Source: an uncultured Clostridia bacterium
GTDB taxonomy: Bacteria; Bacillota; Clostridia; Oscillospirales; Ruminococcaceae
DNA: 64,000 nt
Direction: 5' to 3'
NCBI GenBank assembly: GCA_947584375.1
Contig: CANPWL010000006.1
Coordinates: 1 to 64,000, forward strand
The notes beneath the pieces were generated by a model. That model was not told the origin of the DNA, did not search any database, and saw nothing but the letters and a program-made list of their open reading frames with translations. Below are positions 62,420 through 64,000 of the stretch, in pieces. Each line of letters begins with the position of its first letter. Positions within the stretch are counted from its first letter, which is position 1. The position numbers and the translations under genes were made by a program.

Positions 62420-64000
62420 TTATTTTGCCTTGATCTTTCTAACCTTCTTGCTCCACTTACTATATACCTTCTGAGCCTTGCCGTTCTTATCCTTGTATGT
62501 AGCATATGCTCTTGCTCTTACGTAGTAAGTCTTCTTGCTCTTGATCTTTGAGCTCTTAACTGTCAGCTTTGTCTTATTTGTGAACTTCTTTAATATTGAC
62601 TTCTTAAAGTTCTTCTTAGCAGCTACCTGTACTTGATATCCCTTAGCATTCTTTACTTTCTTCCAGCTTACGGTTATCTTCTTCTTAGCCTTGCTCTTTG
62701 CTGTCAGCTTTGTGATCTTTGCCTGCTTCATTGCTTTCGTAGCCTTATCCTTTGCCTTCTTAACAGCTGCAGGACTTATTGTTGTCTTCTTTGCAGGCGG
62801 TGTTTTTGTTGTAGTAGGCGAATTTGTTACAGGATTATTTTTTACAGGCTCAGATGGTTTGTTTGACTTATCAATTGTCTTAATAACATTTCCGTTTGCA
62901 TCGATAAATTCTATACATCTGATTAAGTATACATAATCCTTGGCATCATTTTTCCATGATAACGTAGATGCAGAGAATGTGTAACTATCACCGGCTTTTA
63001 TAGGTTTAGCAAGTTCCATTACACCCTCGCACTTAGCAGCTCCTGTTAAATCACTGCTACCCATTATAACTTTAGCAGTTTCAGTACCTGCAACATTTGC
63101 AAACATATCTATTTCAGAATACTGATTAAATGCTACATCTGATGCACAGTCAAATAAATATCTAACTTTAACAGCACCAGCCATTGAAGCGTCAGCTGTT
63201 CCTTTTATAATAGTTGTCGCATTCTTAGAAGCATAAATCAAAGCAAGAGCTTGACTTTTATCCAAAGGAATATCTACTTCAAACGGCTCCGGCTCGCCTT
63301 CGTAAGCTGCCATAATAGAGTCGATCATGCCCTGCTGAGTAACTTCATTTGTTTCTCTGTCAAATAATGCAAATCCATTATTCCCATTAAATCCATTATC
63401 CCAATAAACAGGAACCAAACCTCTGGCTCTTGCAGCCTTGCATACCTCGCTTACATATAATGCACGATATGTAGCGCTGTCAGGATTATTATATGTCTTA
63501 TCAATAGCACCATACTCTCCGATAACTACCGGATAGCCCTTTGATACAAATGACACATAGCATCTTGTAAACTGATCTCTTATTGCTTTTTTCTCAGTAT
63601 CTGTTCCCCACACAGCAGTATAGCCTACCTCTGAAGGATTCTCTGTACCGCAGAATCCATATGGATCATAATAGTGTACAGAAATCATAATTCTCTGCTC
63701 ACCGGCAGGAATTGAAGGATCTCTGTTAGTATCCGTAGGCAGAGCAAAACCGTAATCTCCTACTGTTAATTCAATATTCGTATTCCAACCGGGAATCAAA
63801 AGCCATCTTTTAGCGTTGTTTCCGCCTGTTTTACGAACAGTATCAACGAAAGTCTGATTATAAGCATTTATATTTGAATAATAAGTTTTATTAACATTCT
63901 TTCCATGAGTAACACCATCAAACTCTTCGTTCATAGACTCAAATATAAGGTGCTCATCATAATCTTTAAATTTATTAGCGATCTGCTCCCAACAAGCCGC
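62420..64000 (-). CDS. Secreted GH5 glycanase (cellulase-like), 5' end outside window
   Basis: 526 residues visible. GH5 catalytic part with acid/base Glu in HLIFESMNEEF, ISVHYYDPYGF, and nucleophile Glu in PVVIGEYGA; then a CBM-like beta-domain (~visible residues 240-390), a Pro/Thr linker, and a very basic Fn3-like C-terminal domain (KVKNAKGYQVQVAAKKNFKK ... TYYVRARAYATY). No dockerin is seen in the visible part. Likely an extracellular beta-glucanase or mannanase; the Lys-rich tail may bind anionic wall polymers. Confidence 0.9.
   Translation of the reverse strand, partial: AACWEQIANKFKDYDEHLIFESMNEEFDGVTHGKNVNKTYYSNINAYNQTFVDTVRKTGGNNAKRWLLIPGWNTNIELTVGDYGFALPTDTNRDPSIPAGEQRIMISVHYYDPYGFCGTENPSEVGYTAVWGTDTEKKAIRDQFTRCYVSFVSKGYPVVIGEYGAIDKTYNNPDSATYRALYVSEVCKAARARGLVPVYWDNGFNGNNGFALFDRETNEVTQQGMIDSIMAAYEGEPEPFEVDIPLDKSQALALIYASKNATTIIKGTADASMAGAVKVRYLFDCASDVAFNQYSEIDMFANVAGTETAKVIMGSSDLTGAAKCEGVMELAKPIKAGDSYTFSASTLSWKNDAKDYVYLIRCIEFIDANGNVIKTIDKSNKPSEPVKNNPVTNSPTTTKTPPAKKTTISPAAVKKAKDKATKAMKQAKITKLTAKSKAKKKITVSWKKVKNAKGYQVQVAAKKNFKKSILKKFTNKTKLTVKSSKIKSKKTYYVRARAYATYKDKNGKAQKVYSKWSKKVRKIKAK

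Overview
The window is a low-GC, strongly AT-rich bacterial chromosome segment that looks like a spore-forming gut or rumen Clostridia of the Ruminococcus type. The support is strong AGGAGG ribosome sites, frequent TTG and GTG starts, textbook TTGACA-17-TATAAT promoters, spoVAC and spoVT, plant-glycan enzymes (GH51, GH5, type I pullulanase) and large Thr/Lys-rich secreted proteins. No phage, insertion sequence, CRISPR array, rRNA or tRNA gene was recognised. Most of the window reads as ordinary chromosome; one small accessory islet lies at about 32.6-34.5 kb.

Layout. 0-4 kb: end of glutamate dehydrogenase, a broken XRE-regulator fragment, then the ACT/PheB-hom-thrB operon (homoserine and threonine). 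4-12 kb, minus strand: a seven-gene operon yfhO-GT2-aminotransferase-gtrA-neuD-rfbA-rfbB that probably makes a dTDP-4-acetamido-4,6-dideoxyhexose and transfers a lipid-linked sugar onto an outer-surface polymer; a second gtrA-like gene diverges from it. 13-18.6 kb: a putative Mn transporter and a cell-wall block (SpoIID-like protein, SH3-3D protein, class B sortase, PncC). 18.9-30.2 kb: thiI-iscS, an oxidoreductase plus GH51 arabinofuranosidase, metY, NUDIX, a second YfhO, YjbQ and an Rrf2 regulator with IscR-like cysteines. 30.4-48 kb: an EAL phosphodiesterase, the accessory islet, an ACT-PFL pair, superoxide dismutase, an HD-GYP response regulator/Hpt/hybrid kinase phosphorelay, Mn catalase, and a large repeat-rich surface protein behind a cyclic-di-GMP-I riboswitch. 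48-64 kb: ung, folC, cytidylate-kinase-like protein, spoVAC, secDF, spoVT, mscL, an operon of MraY-like protein-pssA-psd-pulA, and a GH5 glycanase running off the right edge.

The most novel-looking signal is a recurrent ribosome-binding-site architecture. In four places (upstream of rfbB, neuD, GT2 and spoVAC) a GGAGG Shine-Dalgarno is followed after exactly 3 nt by a small hairpin that opens with GCTC and closes with GAGC, and the true ATG lies 28-30 nt downstream of the SD. In every copy the first hairpin arm could instead pair with the SD itself, so the element could act as a two-state translational switch or a spacing-shortening device. Other points of interest are the three-component glycosylation operon, the linked c-di-GMP enzymes and riboswitch, a W-x-KAG motif shared by two neighbouring wall proteins, and an operator-like sequence shared by the Rrf2 gene and metY.
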